Below are positions 1 to 5,719 of a stretch of 5,882 nucleotides of DNA, in pieces (position 1 is the stretch's first letter; each line of letters begins with the position of its first letter). The notes under the pieces are model-generated. The model saw nothing but the letters and a program-made list of their open reading frames with translations. It was not told the origin of the DNA and ran no database searches. The DNA comes from Rubrobacter sp. (lineage in GTDB: Bacteria > Actinomycetota > Rubrobacteria > Rubrobacterales > Rubrobacteraceae). The translations under genes and the position numbers were made by a program. The DNA lies in the NCBI GenBank assembly GCA_019247245.1, contig JAFAPF010000383.1:1-5882 (forward strand), read 5' to 3'.

Positions 1-120
1 GGAGGAATGTACCTCGTCTCAGGCCCGTGATCGTGGGCAAGGTTTGAGGAGCCGAAGCTTGAGGGGAAGTAGAGGGTCAGCGATCTGTGCGGCCTGCTAT
101 AAGGTGGTTTAACTCGTGGC

Positions 121-127
121 TGAGGAG
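121..127 (+). promoter_or_regulatory. Ribosome-binding site deciding the PRTase start
   Basis: TGAGGAG lies 7 nt before GTG 135, close to ideal Shine-Dalgarno spacing. The upstream in-frame GTG at 87 has only a loose AGAGGG at 71-76. This favours the shorter 220-residue protein. A TATAAG at 98-103 could be a -10 box placing the transcript start near 110, which would also exclude the upstream GTG, but I see no convincing -35 for it. Confidence 0.6.
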
Positions 128-134
128 CAAAAAC

Positions 135-797
135 GTGCGCTACGAAGAAACACCCTTTGAAGACCGGAAAGATGCCGGTCGTCAACTCGCCGAGCGATTG
201 ACCAGGTATAAGGATGAGAACGTGATAATTCTTGCCCTCCCACGGGGAGGGGTGCCAGTGGGGTACGAGATTGCCGGCGCCCTCGCGGCACCGCTTGACA
301 TCTTTATCGCACGCAAGCTTGGCGCGCCGGGACGTCGGGAGTTGGGGATTGGTGCCGTCGCGCAAGGCAAGGTGCGCGTACTCAACGAGCGCACCATCCA
401 GGCTTTGGGCGTCCGTGACGAGTACATCGAACGGGTTGCGGCCAAAGAGATAGCAGGGATAGAACGCCGCCTGCGCCTGCTGCGCGGTAAGCGCCCCGAG
501 CCCGAGATTCGGGGGCGAACCGTGATCCTGGTGGACGATGGTATCGCTACCGGCGTGACGGCTTGTGCGGCGATCCGCGCCGTCCGCTTGCGAGCCCCGC
601 GACGCCTTGTACTCGCCGTACCCGTTTGTGCCTTACAAACGATGGAGACAATACGCTCGCAAGTCGACGAGCTGGTATGCATCAAGGCACCTTCTGACCT
701 CATGGCCATCGGATTTTGGTACCGAAACTTCGAGCAAGTGCCGGATGAGCAGGTCATCAAGCTGCTCGAGAGCGCTGGGGGTGCCACTACAGAGTAG
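135..797 (+). CDS. Predicted phosphoribosyltransferase (COG1926-like, type I PRTase fold)
   Basis: The 220-residue product carries the PRPP-binding signature of type I phosphoribosyltransferases, VILVDDGIATG, at about residues 130-140: two acidic residues (D134, D135) after a hydrophobic strand, then the Thr-Gly phosphate loop. An N-terminal ALPRGGVPVGYEIA segment (34-47) and ARKLGAP (59-65) are typical of the COG1926 subgroup, whose substrate is not established. The protein should be cytosolic. I start it at GTG 135 because a TGAGGAG ribosome-binding site sits 7 nt upstream and the family usually begins just before FEDRKDAGRQLAERL. A GTG at 87 would add 16 residues with a weaker site. The stop is followed 11 nt later by a dead alpha/beta hydrolase whose Shine-Dalgarno overlaps this stop, so the two were an operon. 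PRTase-hydrolase neighbours or fusions are known in actinobacteria (from memory). Family assignment is firm; the reaction is unknown. Confidence 0.9.
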   Translation: MRYEETPFEDRKDAGRQLAERLTRYKDENVIILALPRGGVPVGYEIAGALAAPLDIFIARKLGAPGRRELGIGAVAQGKVRVLNERTIQALGVRDEYIERVAAKEIAGIERRLRLLRGKRPEPEIRGRTVILVDDGIATGVTACAAIRAVRLRAPRRLVLAVPVCALQTMETIRSQVDELVCIKAPSDLMAIGFWYRNFEQVPDEQVIKLLESAGGATTE

Positions 798-808
798 GAG
801 ATGTGTAG

Positions 809-1492
809 ATGAACAGGGCATGTGAGTTCGAAGCTAAGGATCGTACCGTTCGGATTTCGGCGGATACCGCTGTGCTCAAGTAAAACCTGAGCGTCCTTAT
901 AAGGTACGGGGAGTAGTGTTGTTCGCGCACGGTAGCGGTAGTAGTCGACACAGCCCTCGCAACCACTACGTTGCGCGGGCGCTCCACGAGGCCGGGCTGG
1001 CAACCCTGCTAATCGACCTCCTCACGGTGGAAGAGGAAGTGGACCTGCGGACGCGACACCTCCGGTTCGACATCGGGTTGCTCTCCGAACAGCTCAGGGG
1101 CGCCACCGAATAGCTCGCACAGACCTCTGACACACGAAACCTCCGGGTCGGCTACTTCGGCGCGAGCACAGGAGCAGGGGCTGCGCTGGTCGCGACGGCC
1201 GAGCAACCAGGGTCTGTAAGCGCGATAGTTCCGCGCGGTGGGCGCCCGGACCTTGCCGGACCGACTCTACGGCGCTTCACGGCGCCTATGCTCTTTATTG
1301 TCGGGGGAAACGCTTTTCCGTGATCGATATGAACCGGGAGGCGCTGGAGCAGATACGTGCGGAGAAGAGGCTGGGGAGGTCGTACCGGGGGCGACGCATC
1401 TCTTTGAGGAGCCGGGAGCGCTGGAGCGTGTCGCGCGGCTGGCCGCTGGGTGGTTCGTGAGCCACCTGGACCCAGCCGTTGAGACACAGTGA
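809..1492 (+). pseudogene. Decayed dienelactone-hydrolase-like alpha/beta hydrolase
   Basis: Joining the three frames gives most of an alpha/beta hydrolase of about 225 residues. The N-terminus is MNRACEFEAKDRTVRISADT, followed by LFAHGSGSSRHSPRN, then the nucleophile elbow VGYFGASTGAGAAL (Ser in G-A-S-T-G, near 1165-1180), RGGRPDLAG, LFIVGGN, and finally VVPGATHLFEEPG with the expected catalytic His (near 1390). Lesions seen: TAA at 881-883; a 1-base loss within about 896-906; TAG at 1111-1113, where the family usually has Trp after GAT; GCT (Ala) at 1312-1314, where the GGND motif has the catalytic Asp; a 1-base loss at about 1315-1320; and 2 extra bases at about 1374-1375. The start retains a good AGGAG (796-800) overlapping the PRTase stop. 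So many independent defects mean real decay rather than one sequencing error. The longest surviving piece (916-1113) lacks the nucleophile and cannot be active. Confidence 0.88.
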
Positions 1493-1521
1493 GTTGGAGG
1501 TATGGCCGGAGCGCTGGACCG

Positions 1522-1792
1522 TTATCGATCGCCCAGTTTGGTCATATGCTCGTATAGGGCTTGCGCGAGGCGGTCTTTAGGCTCTTCTCTCGCAATGGCG
1601 CTTGAGTTCGTCGGCATCCAGGGGTCGGCTGAAGTCGACGATGATCCGTCCCCGCAAGAACATAACAGGGGCGTGGTGAACGTTGGGTAGCTTGTGTGGG
1701 AGCGGTATGCTGCCAACGAAGTACTGATTGGCTTGGGACGCCACAATCTTTTTTCGTAGGTTGATAAACTGAAGGCCTTGTGCATATGAGCG
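1522..1792 (-). pseudogene. C-terminal remnant of an opposite-strand gene, possibly thioredoxin-fold
   Basis: Reading the minus strand from about 1792 down gives protein-like sequence including YAQGLQFINLRKKIVASQ, LPNVHHAPVMFLRGRIIVDF and SRPLDADELKRH, then a frame break. If one of the two A's at 1594-1595 (plus strand) is removed, the frame continues through AREEPKDRLAQALYEHMTKL to a stop at 1522. The order of hydrophobic strand, helix, Ala-Pro-Val, strand, Gly-Arg turn, strand and an acidic DADEL helix resembles the C-terminal half of a thioredoxin fold, with the Pro at the cis-proline position. This is a fold-level guess. The N-terminal half, which would hold any CxxC, is missing: upstream the frame runs into the antisense of the nucleotidyltransferase gene. 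No start codon or ribosome-binding site was found. I cannot name the family with certainty. Confidence 0.45.
1761..1790 (+). promoter_or_regulatory. Candidate sigma-70-type promoter for the nucleotidyltransferase gene
   Basis: TTGATA (1761-1766) is followed after 18 nt by TATGAG (1785-1790); a CATATG at 1783-1788 is the alternative -10. Transcription would then start around 1796-1799, practically at the GTG/ATG start of the gene. This agrees with the absence of any Shine-Dalgarno there and suggests a leaderless mRNA. The match is moderate, and the sequence overlaps the minus-strand remnant. Confidence 0.35.
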
Positions 1793-1804
1793 AACCGGGT
1801 GTAT

Positions 1805-2569
1805 ATGATTCGAGAACCTAGCTTTGGAACCGCAGAAAGCGAAGTTTACGGCGAGGTCCTCGATGCTCTGAAGCGAGCAGGTATCCGCTATATGCTTGGC
1901 GGTGCCGTGGCCTTGAACGCCTACACCGGTATCTGGCGCGAAACCAAGGATCTCGACGTGTTTGTTCCCGAAAACACCGTAGCGTCTATCCTGGAAACAC
2001 TGGAGGCCGCGGGTTTCGAGACGGAGATCACGGACCCCTGTTGGTTGGCCAAGGCGTGGAAAGGAAGTCCTTTCGTTGACATCGTCCACGCGAATCAGAA
2101 TGGTGCCCTTCCCGTGGAAGAGTCCTGGTTCTCCAACGCGAAGGAGGCAACGGTCCTGAGCCGGCGAGTACTCGTCATTCCTGCCGAGGAGATGACTCTC
2201 TCGAAGATGTTCGTAGCCTCCAGGGACCAGTGGGACATGAGCGACGTGGTTCATCTCATTTTCGCCACACACGGAGACCTCGACTGGGGGCGCATCCTTT
2301 CCGGAATAGGCGAGCATTGGGAGCTTCTTCTCGCCTACTTCCACCTCTACCGCTACGTTTACCCGAGCCACACCCATTACCTGCCCCGCCGGGTTCTAGA
2401 GCTTCTGCGCGAGCGCTATGTGGAAGAGGGCGACTCCCAAGGGTCGCTCCGCTTCCGTGGAACGATGCTCGACGACGCTTCTTTCAGGGTAGATGTGGAA
2501 GAGTGGGGTCTGCCCGACGAGCGCGCAGCCACTAGAGAAGCGCTGTGTTCGGACGAGCAGCAGCGGTAA
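1805..2569 (+). CDS. Nucleotidyltransferase of the Pol-beta/AbiEii-like superfamily
   Basis: The 254-residue protein shows the minimal nucleotidyltransferase core. It has YMLGGAVALNAYTG with the GG substrate loop (G32, G33), then ETKDLDVFV with the paired metal-binding Asp residues D49 and D51, and a third carboxylate D92 in SPFVDIVHANQ. A C-terminal helical region contains IPAEEMTLSKMFVASRDQWD (125-144) followed by MSDVVHL, which matches the E-x-x-x-x-K, R-D-x-x-D-x-x-D pattern near the base of AbiEii/MNT-type enzymes. Such enzymes transfer a nucleotide from NTP to an RNA, protein or small molecule; the acceptor here is unknown. I prefer ATG 1805; an in-frame GTG at 1799 would add two residues. 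Neither has a ribosome-binding site. The gene lies 7 nt upstream of the metallophosphoesterase and is probably co-transcribed with it. Fold confidence is high, function open. Confidence 0.88.
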   Translation: MIREPSFGTAESEVYGEVLDALKRAGIRYMLGGAVALNAYTGIWRETKDLDVFVPENTVASILETLEAAGFETEITDPCWLAKAWKGSPFVDIVHANQNGALPVEESWFSNAKEATVLSRRVLVIPAEEMTLSKMFVASRDQWDMSDVVHLIFATHGDLDWGRILSGIGEHWELLLAYFHLYRYVYPSHTHYLPRRVLELLRERYVEEGDSQGSLRFRGTMLDDASFRVDVEEWGLPDERAATREALCSDEQQR

Positions 2570-2576
2570 AAAGATC

Positions 2577-3284
2577 TTGAAGATCGCGGCTACCGCCGAT
2601 ATTCACACCCGCGTTGGGGACGCTAAGCGTCTTCACGCCCTCGTGCAAGAGGCCGTACGTGACGCCGATCTCCTCGCTATTGGGGGAGATCTCACCGATC
2701 TTGGGCGCCCCGAGCAAGTAGAGGTGCTCCTCAAGGTCCTGGGTATGTGCTCCATCCCTATCCTCGCCACGTTGGGGAACCATGACTACGAAAGTGGGCA
2801 CGCGGCCGAGCTATCGCGCCTGATCGGGGAGTCCAACGTGCATCTCCTCGACCACTCCAGTATCGTCATCGATGACGTAGGATTTTCGGGTGTGAAGGGT
2901 TTCTGCGGCGGATTTGACGAGAACTTAGCCAACTCTTTCGGGGAGGAGCTTTTCAAAGCCTGGGTAACGGAGGGTATCCTGGAGGCGGAAGCTCTCAAAG
3001 ATGAGCTCCAGAGGTTGGAAACAGAGCACCGGGTAGCCGTTCTCCACTATGCACCCATCCGCGCTACCGTCGAGGGTGAGCCGCCGGAGATTCACGCCTT
3101 CCTCGGTACGAGCCACCTAGCGCGCGCCCTCGACGAGGGGGGTGCCACCGTCGCCTTTCACGGGCATGCGCACCATGGAAGCTTCAAGGGAAACACTTCT
3201 GGTGGCGTCCCGGTATTCAACGTCAGCCTACCCGTACTTAAGCACGAGGGTTTCAGGCAACCCTACTATATAGTCGAAGTTTAG
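2577..3284 (+). CDS. Calcineurin-like metallophosphoesterase
   Basis: The 235-residue product has all the metal-binding blocks of the calcineurin-like phosphoesterase family in order: ADIH (D8, H10), GGDLTD (D38), LGNHDYES (N68, H69), LHYAP (H157) and FHGHAHHG (H197, H199). It should hydrolyse phosphomonoester or phosphodiester bonds with a dinuclear metal site; the substrate cannot be read from sequence. I start it at TTG 2577, giving MKIAATADIH, which is where the family normally begins, 7 nt after the nucleotidyltransferase stop. An ATG at 2493 in the same frame would overlap the upstream gene by 77 bases and add a low-quality extension of 28 residues. No strong ribosome-binding site precedes the TTG, so translation may depend on coupling to the upstream gene. 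No signal peptide; likely cytosolic. A short gap of 69 nt separates it from the next gene. Confidence 0.9.
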   Translation: MKIAATADIHTRVGDAKRLHALVQEAVRDADLLAIGGDLTDLGRPEQVEVLLKVLGMCSIPILATLGNHDYESGHAAELSRLIGESNVHLLDHSSIVIDDVGFSGVKGFCGGFDENLANSFGEELFKAWVTEGILEAEALKDELQRLETEHRVAVLHYAPIRATVEGEPPEIHAFLGTSHLARALDEGGATVAFHGHAHHGSFKGNTSGGVPVFNVSLPVLKHEGFRQPYYIVEV

Positions 3285-3338
3285 AGGTTTACGAGGTCAT
3301 AGGGTCTTTCAGAATAAGGTATAAAGCCCAGAGAGAAC

Positions 3339-3345
3339 GAGGAGA
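3339..3345 (+). promoter_or_regulatory. Ribosome-binding site of the zinc-ribbon gene
   Basis: GAGGAGA sits 8 nt before GTG 3354 and is the strongest Shine-Dalgarno in the window. It decides the non-ATG start. The first Cys pair of the zinc ribbon follows six residues in, as expected for a domain at the extreme N-terminus. Confidence 0.65.
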
Positions 3346-3353
3346 AGTAGCAC

Positions 3354-3788
3354 GTGGACCAGCATAGCCCCTGCCCAGTATGCCGGCGCGACAACCCCAC
3401 AGAGAACCAATTCTGCGGGGGATGTGGCGCCTCGCTGACGAGCGACAAGCAACTAGAGCTGCGTCGGGAGGATACCTTACCCGCAGCAAGACACCCCTTG
3501 CCCGCAAAGCTCAAGCCGGTCGGCGAAGCGCTGGCGGTGATTCTGGCGAGCATAGCTGCCGAGGCAGCCGTTGGCTGGTTGAACCGACGAGCCGGGCGAA
3601 ACGCCTCCCCAAAGTTGCTGCTTTCCGGGAAAGCCGGTAGTTCGCCGATCCGCGGACGCCTCGTGGGCTTGACCCTGGAAGAAGCATTCGTACAGCTACA
3701 GGAAGGAGGCTTCCGGAAGAGTTGGGGTTTCGTTCGGAAGGTGAGCCAAGAATCCGACATCGCGACACCTATCGAAAGGCATAGGTAA
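3354..3788 (+). CDS. Small zinc-ribbon protein with a hydrophobic segment
   Basis: The 144-residue product opens with a zinc ribbon of the CxxC-x10-CxxC type (C7, C10, C21, C24; CPVCRRD and FCGGCGASL). Ribbons of this kind usually bind Zn and are common at the N-terminus of bacterial membrane or regulatory proteins. After a charged linker comes a hydrophobic stretch, EALAVILASIAAEAAVGWL (about 58-76), long enough for one membrane helix or an amphipathic helix. A tail with RLVGLTLEEAFVQLQEGGF (about 102-120) ends in a basic, polar C-terminus. The GTG 3354 start has a strong GAGGAGA 8 nt upstream. I recall similar proteins from Rubrobacter-like genomes but know no function. A TATAAA at 3320-3325 could be a -10 box, though no good -35 accompanies it, so read-through from the phosphoesterase is also possible. 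Confidence 0.78.
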   Translation: MDQHSPCPVCRRDNPTENQFCGGCGASLTSDKQLELRREDTLPAARHPLPAKLKPVGEALAVILASIAAEAAVGWLNRRAGRNASPKLLLSGKAGSSPIRGRLVGLTLEEAFVQLQEGGFRKSWGFVRKVSQESDIATPIERHR

Positions 3789-3850
3789 GCCGAGGGTAAC
3801 CGTGTCGGTGGTGCTCTGGTAGTGATTATGTGCTGAACCCCTTTGGCTGA

Positions 3851-3879
3851 TTGCTGAGAAGCTTAGGTCGGGATATAGT
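3851..3879 (+). promoter_or_regulatory. Sigma-70-type promoter for the lipoprotein-DUF72 unit
   Basis: TTGCTG (3851-3856) and TATAGT (3874-3879) are separated by exactly 17 nt. Each hexamer is close to consensus, differing at two positions and one position respectively. A start site near 3886 would give a leader of about 42 nt before ATG 3928. It would also rule out the in-frame ATG at 3883 as the translation start. This is the best promoter match I see in the window. Confidence 0.55.
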
Positions 3880-3916
3880 CCGATGCTTAGCGGGTCTTCC
3901 CTAACGGGAGCGGAAA

Positions 3917-3924
3917 AAAGGAGG
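3917..3924 (+). promoter_or_regulatory. Ribosome-binding site deciding the lipoprotein start
   Basis: AAAGGAGG, near-perfect, lies 3 nt before ATG 3928. The spacing is shorter than optimal, but no other in-frame start nearby has a comparable site. It yields a standard-length lipoprotein signal peptide. Confidence 0.6.
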
Positions 3925-3927
3925 CGT

Positions 3928-4467
3928 ATGCTGTCTGCTTGCGTCGCGCACCAACGGATATTGGCATGTCTCGGGTTGATGTTAGCGCTTGGGTCGCTGC
4001 TGCTCGGGTGTGGGGGAGGAGGGTCGGCCACTGCTCCCAAGGAATCGTCTGCCTCTCAGACCACCGCCACCACGAGCGAGAGCCGCGAAGCCACGAGCAC
4101 GGAATCTACGAAGGAATCCTCTAGCGGGTCTTCTAACCAGCCTGCTCTTAGCGAGAGAACCCCTACCGTTACTCCTAGCGGTTATGTCATAGCCCCGGGA
4201 TGTGCGCTCTGGGAAGTCGAAGGATACTTCGACCTTTTCTACTACCCTCTCCGCCCGACCACCATATGCGTCCAGCCGCCGGGCAGCCCGCAGGCTGGCA
4301 CACAGGTCACCTCGGACCAGGCGCCGCTGCCTCCTAACTGCGCTGTTTCACCCGACGGAGTGGTCTATTGTATTGTCGGGGGGATACTTACCCCAGACAC
4401 CTTAAGGGTGTTCTACGAGCGGGGCGAACTGCAATCCCCCCGAATCTCCGGAGGAAGCCAGGGATAG
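3928..4467 (+). CDS. Secreted lipoprotein of unknown function with four-Cys domain
   Basis: The 179-residue product begins with a basic n-region (H8, R10), a hydrophobic core (11-26) and a lipobox LLGC with the lipidated Cys at position 28, followed by GGGG. Signal peptidase II cleavage and membrane anchoring are therefore expected. Residues 33-80 are a low-complexity Ser/Thr/Glu-rich tether. The C-terminal domain (about 85-179) contains four Cys (C92, C114, C138, C148) that could form two disulfides outside the cytoplasm. It also has aromatic stretches (GYFDLFYYPLRPTT) and NCAVSPDGVVYCIVGG. I do not recognise the domain. The start at 3928 is chosen over ATG 3883 because of the strong ribosome-binding site and because the predicted promoter would start transcription after 3883. 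The DUF72 gene begins 13 nt after the stop and is probably co-transcribed. Confidence 0.82.
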   Translation: MLSACVAHQRILACLGLMLALGSLLLGCGGGGSATAPKESSASQTTATTSESREATSTESTKESSSGSSNQPALSERTPTVTPSGYVIAPGCALWEVEGYFDLFYYPLRPTTICVQPPGSPQAGTQVTSDQAPLPPNCAVSPDGVVYCIVGGILTPDTLRVFYERGELQSPRISGGSQG

Positions 4468-4480
4468 TTGTGGTCTCGGT

Positions 4481-5212
4481 ATGAAGCCGGTCTGGATCGG
4501 CTGCTCGGGCTGGAACTACCCGCACTGGCGTCAGACGGTTTACCCGAAAGGGCTGCCGACACAACGCTGGCTTGAGTACTACGCTACCCTATTTAACACC
4601 GTCGAGGTTAACAACACTTTCTACCGTTTGCCGGCCCGCTCGGCGGTGGCGAACTGGGTAGAGCAGAGCCCGCCCGATTTTCTGTTTGCCATCAAGGCTA
4701 GTCGTTTTCTCACCCACATGAAGCGCCTCACTGACATGGAGAGCGGCGTCGAGCGCTTCTACGAGCGAATCGAGCCGCTTGCAGAGTCTCCAAAGCTCGG
4801 CCCGGTGCTCTGGCAGCTGCCGGAGAGATTCCATCGCAACGATGAGCGCCTCGCCTCCGCGATTAAGCGGCTCCCCTTCGGCCGGCACTGCTTCGAGTTC
4901 CGTCATCCGAGCTGGTTTGTGCCAGATGTGTACGCGCTCTTACGCGAGCGTGGGGCCGCACTCGTCATCGGCGACCATCCGCAGCGCGTCTTCCAGACTT
5001 ATGAGTTGACCACGGACTGGACCTTCGTCCGCCTCCACTACGGCAGAGATGTTCTGGATGGTAACTACTCCGAGGGTGAGCTCGACGAGTGGAAGCGTCG
5101 AATCGCTGCTTGGCGCACCGATGTGGAGGTTTTTGTGTACTTCAACAACGACTGGGAGGGCCTTGCCGTGAAAAATGCGCTCTTGTTGAAACGAAGGCTT
5201 GGGGCTTCGTGA
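4481..5212 (+). CDS. DUF72 family protein (YecE-like, TIM-barrel)
   Basis: The 243-residue product matches DUF72 along its whole length, at the family's usual size. It has IGCSGWNYPHW (6-16), FNTVEVNNTFYRLP (38-51, with the conserved Glu42 and Asn-Asn-Thr-Phe-Tyr), FAIKASRFLTHMKRL, LGPVLWQLPERF, CFEFRHPSWF, FVRLHYGRD and a C-terminal VYFNNDWEGLAVKNA. Known structures of the family form a TIM-like barrel with a conserved pocket, but the biochemical role is not established. The protein should be cytosolic. The ATG follows the lipoprotein stop by 13 nt without a clear ribosome-binding site, suggesting the same transcript. The neighbour may be incidental, since DUF72 genes occur in varied contexts. 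Start and end agree with the family; no damage seen. Confidence 0.93.
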   Translation: MKPVWIGCSGWNYPHWRQTVYPKGLPTQRWLEYYATLFNTVEVNNTFYRLPARSAVANWVEQSPPDFLFAIKASRFLTHMKRLTDMESGVERFYERIEPLAESPKLGPVLWQLPERFHRNDERLASAIKRLPFGRHCFEFRHPSWFVPDVYALLRERGAALVIGDHPQRVFQTYELTTDWTFVRLHYGRDVLDGNYSEGELDEWKRRIAAWRTDVEVFVYFNNDWEGLAVKNALLLKRRLGAS

Positions 5213-5719
5213 AAGCCAGATCCTCCCTCGATCTCCCGTAGCTCGCCGGTACGCCCGGGGCATCCTAGGCAGAGTGCGGTCTATACCCCTGGGAACGGCT
5301 AGTAGCTGTGCCTGTCGGGGGTATGACAAGCATACTTCCGGTGTCCAGGAGCCTACCCATGCGCAAGATACCCTCCTTAAGGTTCGTTGAATCGGAACAG
5401 CGGTCCACCTTGTATTTTGACGTATCCTTATCCAAGATGAGAGCGAAGAAACCTCTTGTGGCTGCGGGACCATCACGTGATTGCAAGCTCGTATAAGAGA
5501 ACTGATCTCATCAGCAAAATAAGGTACATCTTTTTGTGCAATTGTCCTGCACACTTCAGACCATTTTGCTTCCGATCAGACGTTGCGCGTTTGCTCGGTG
5601 CGCGAACCGGTAAAGAATCTCGAAGGCCGGAGGGAATAGAGCCTTGTTACGTGACCTCTGGATAAGAGCAGGGCTTTGACGCTGGCGATTCCGATACACA
5701 AAGAGGAAGGGAGAACCAG
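5213..5719 (+). other. Gap of about 500 bp without a supportable gene
   Basis: No reading frame here shows a recognisable domain. The longest plus-strand candidate (GTG 5308 to 5496) has no ribosome-binding site, many rare-type codons (tta, cta, ata) and no motif. The minus strand offers only shadow-like frames. The stretch is visibly more A+T-rich than its flanks between about 5380 and 5560. It contains several small dyads: 5283-5324 (listed separately), CTGAT/ATCAG at 5502-5514, and TGTGCA/TGCACA at 5535-5553. None is followed by a T-run, so no rho-independent terminator is called. It could be a decayed gene or an untranslated leader plus regulatory DNA for the SDR gene. I found no convincing -35/-10 pair for that gene. 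Confidence 0.5.
5283..5324. repeat. Nested inverted repeat (possible RNA hairpin)
   Basis: ATACCCC (5283-5289) is a perfect inverted copy of GGGGTAT (5318-5324). Between them ACGGCT (5295-5300) pairs with AGCTGT (5304-5309) around a three-base loop, with one G-U pair. The result is a 7-bp stem, an internal loop and a 6-bp stem. It lies 71 nt after the DUF72 stop. There is no following T-run, so it is not a classical terminator. It could be an mRNA 3' structure or chance. Confidence 0.3.

Noticed and set aside
1..72. Possible tail of a preceding gene at the left edge (frames ending at 30, 47 and 72)
   Set aside because: All three plus-strand frames are too short here to tell which, if any, is coding, and none ends in a recognisable C-terminus.
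182..1003. Long minus-strand open frame (273 codons) over the PRTase
   Set aside because: It is the antisense shadow of a well-supported gene. The product is Arg/Ser/Thr-rich with no domain, and the plus-strand PRTase has clear motifs and a ribosome-binding site.
43..1414. Shared TTTGAGGAGCCG at 43-54 and 1403-1414
   Set aside because: A single 12-mer is within chance expectation. The first copy shows no further resemblance to the hydrolase around it.
1799..2377. Upstream part of the 266-codon minus-strand frame lying over the nucleotidyltransferase
   Set aside because: This portion is antisense to catalytic motifs of a convincing gene and shows no domain. Only the part below about 1792, outside the plus-strand gene, reads like protein and is reported as a remnant.
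3281..3760. Minus-strand frame of 159 codons over the zinc-ribbon gene
   Set aside because: The plus strand has the zinc-ribbon motif and a strong Shine-Dalgarno. The minus product has no recognisable feature.
3888..4133. Direct repeat TAGCGGGTCTTC at 3888-3899 and 4122-4133
   Set aside because: About one shared 12-mer is expected by chance in a window of this size, and nothing else supports a mobile element.
5191..5210. ACGAAG/CTTCGT hairpin at the end of DUF72 as a terminator
   Set aside because: The stem is only 6 bp, lies within the coding sequence and has no T-run after it.
5308..5496. Small plus-strand frame of 62 codons in the gap
   Set aside because: GTG start without a ribosome-binding site, no motif, and codon use unlike the neighbouring genes.
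97..5527. Recurring ATAAGG-type words (near 99, 899, 3314, 5519) as a shared regulatory motif
   Set aside because: The contexts differ, one copy lies inside the hydrolase pseudogene, and no consistent partner box was found.
4940..5554. Minus-strand frame of 204 codons reaching from the gap into DUF72
   Set aside because: Half is antisense to DUF72 and the rest shows no domain or translation signal.
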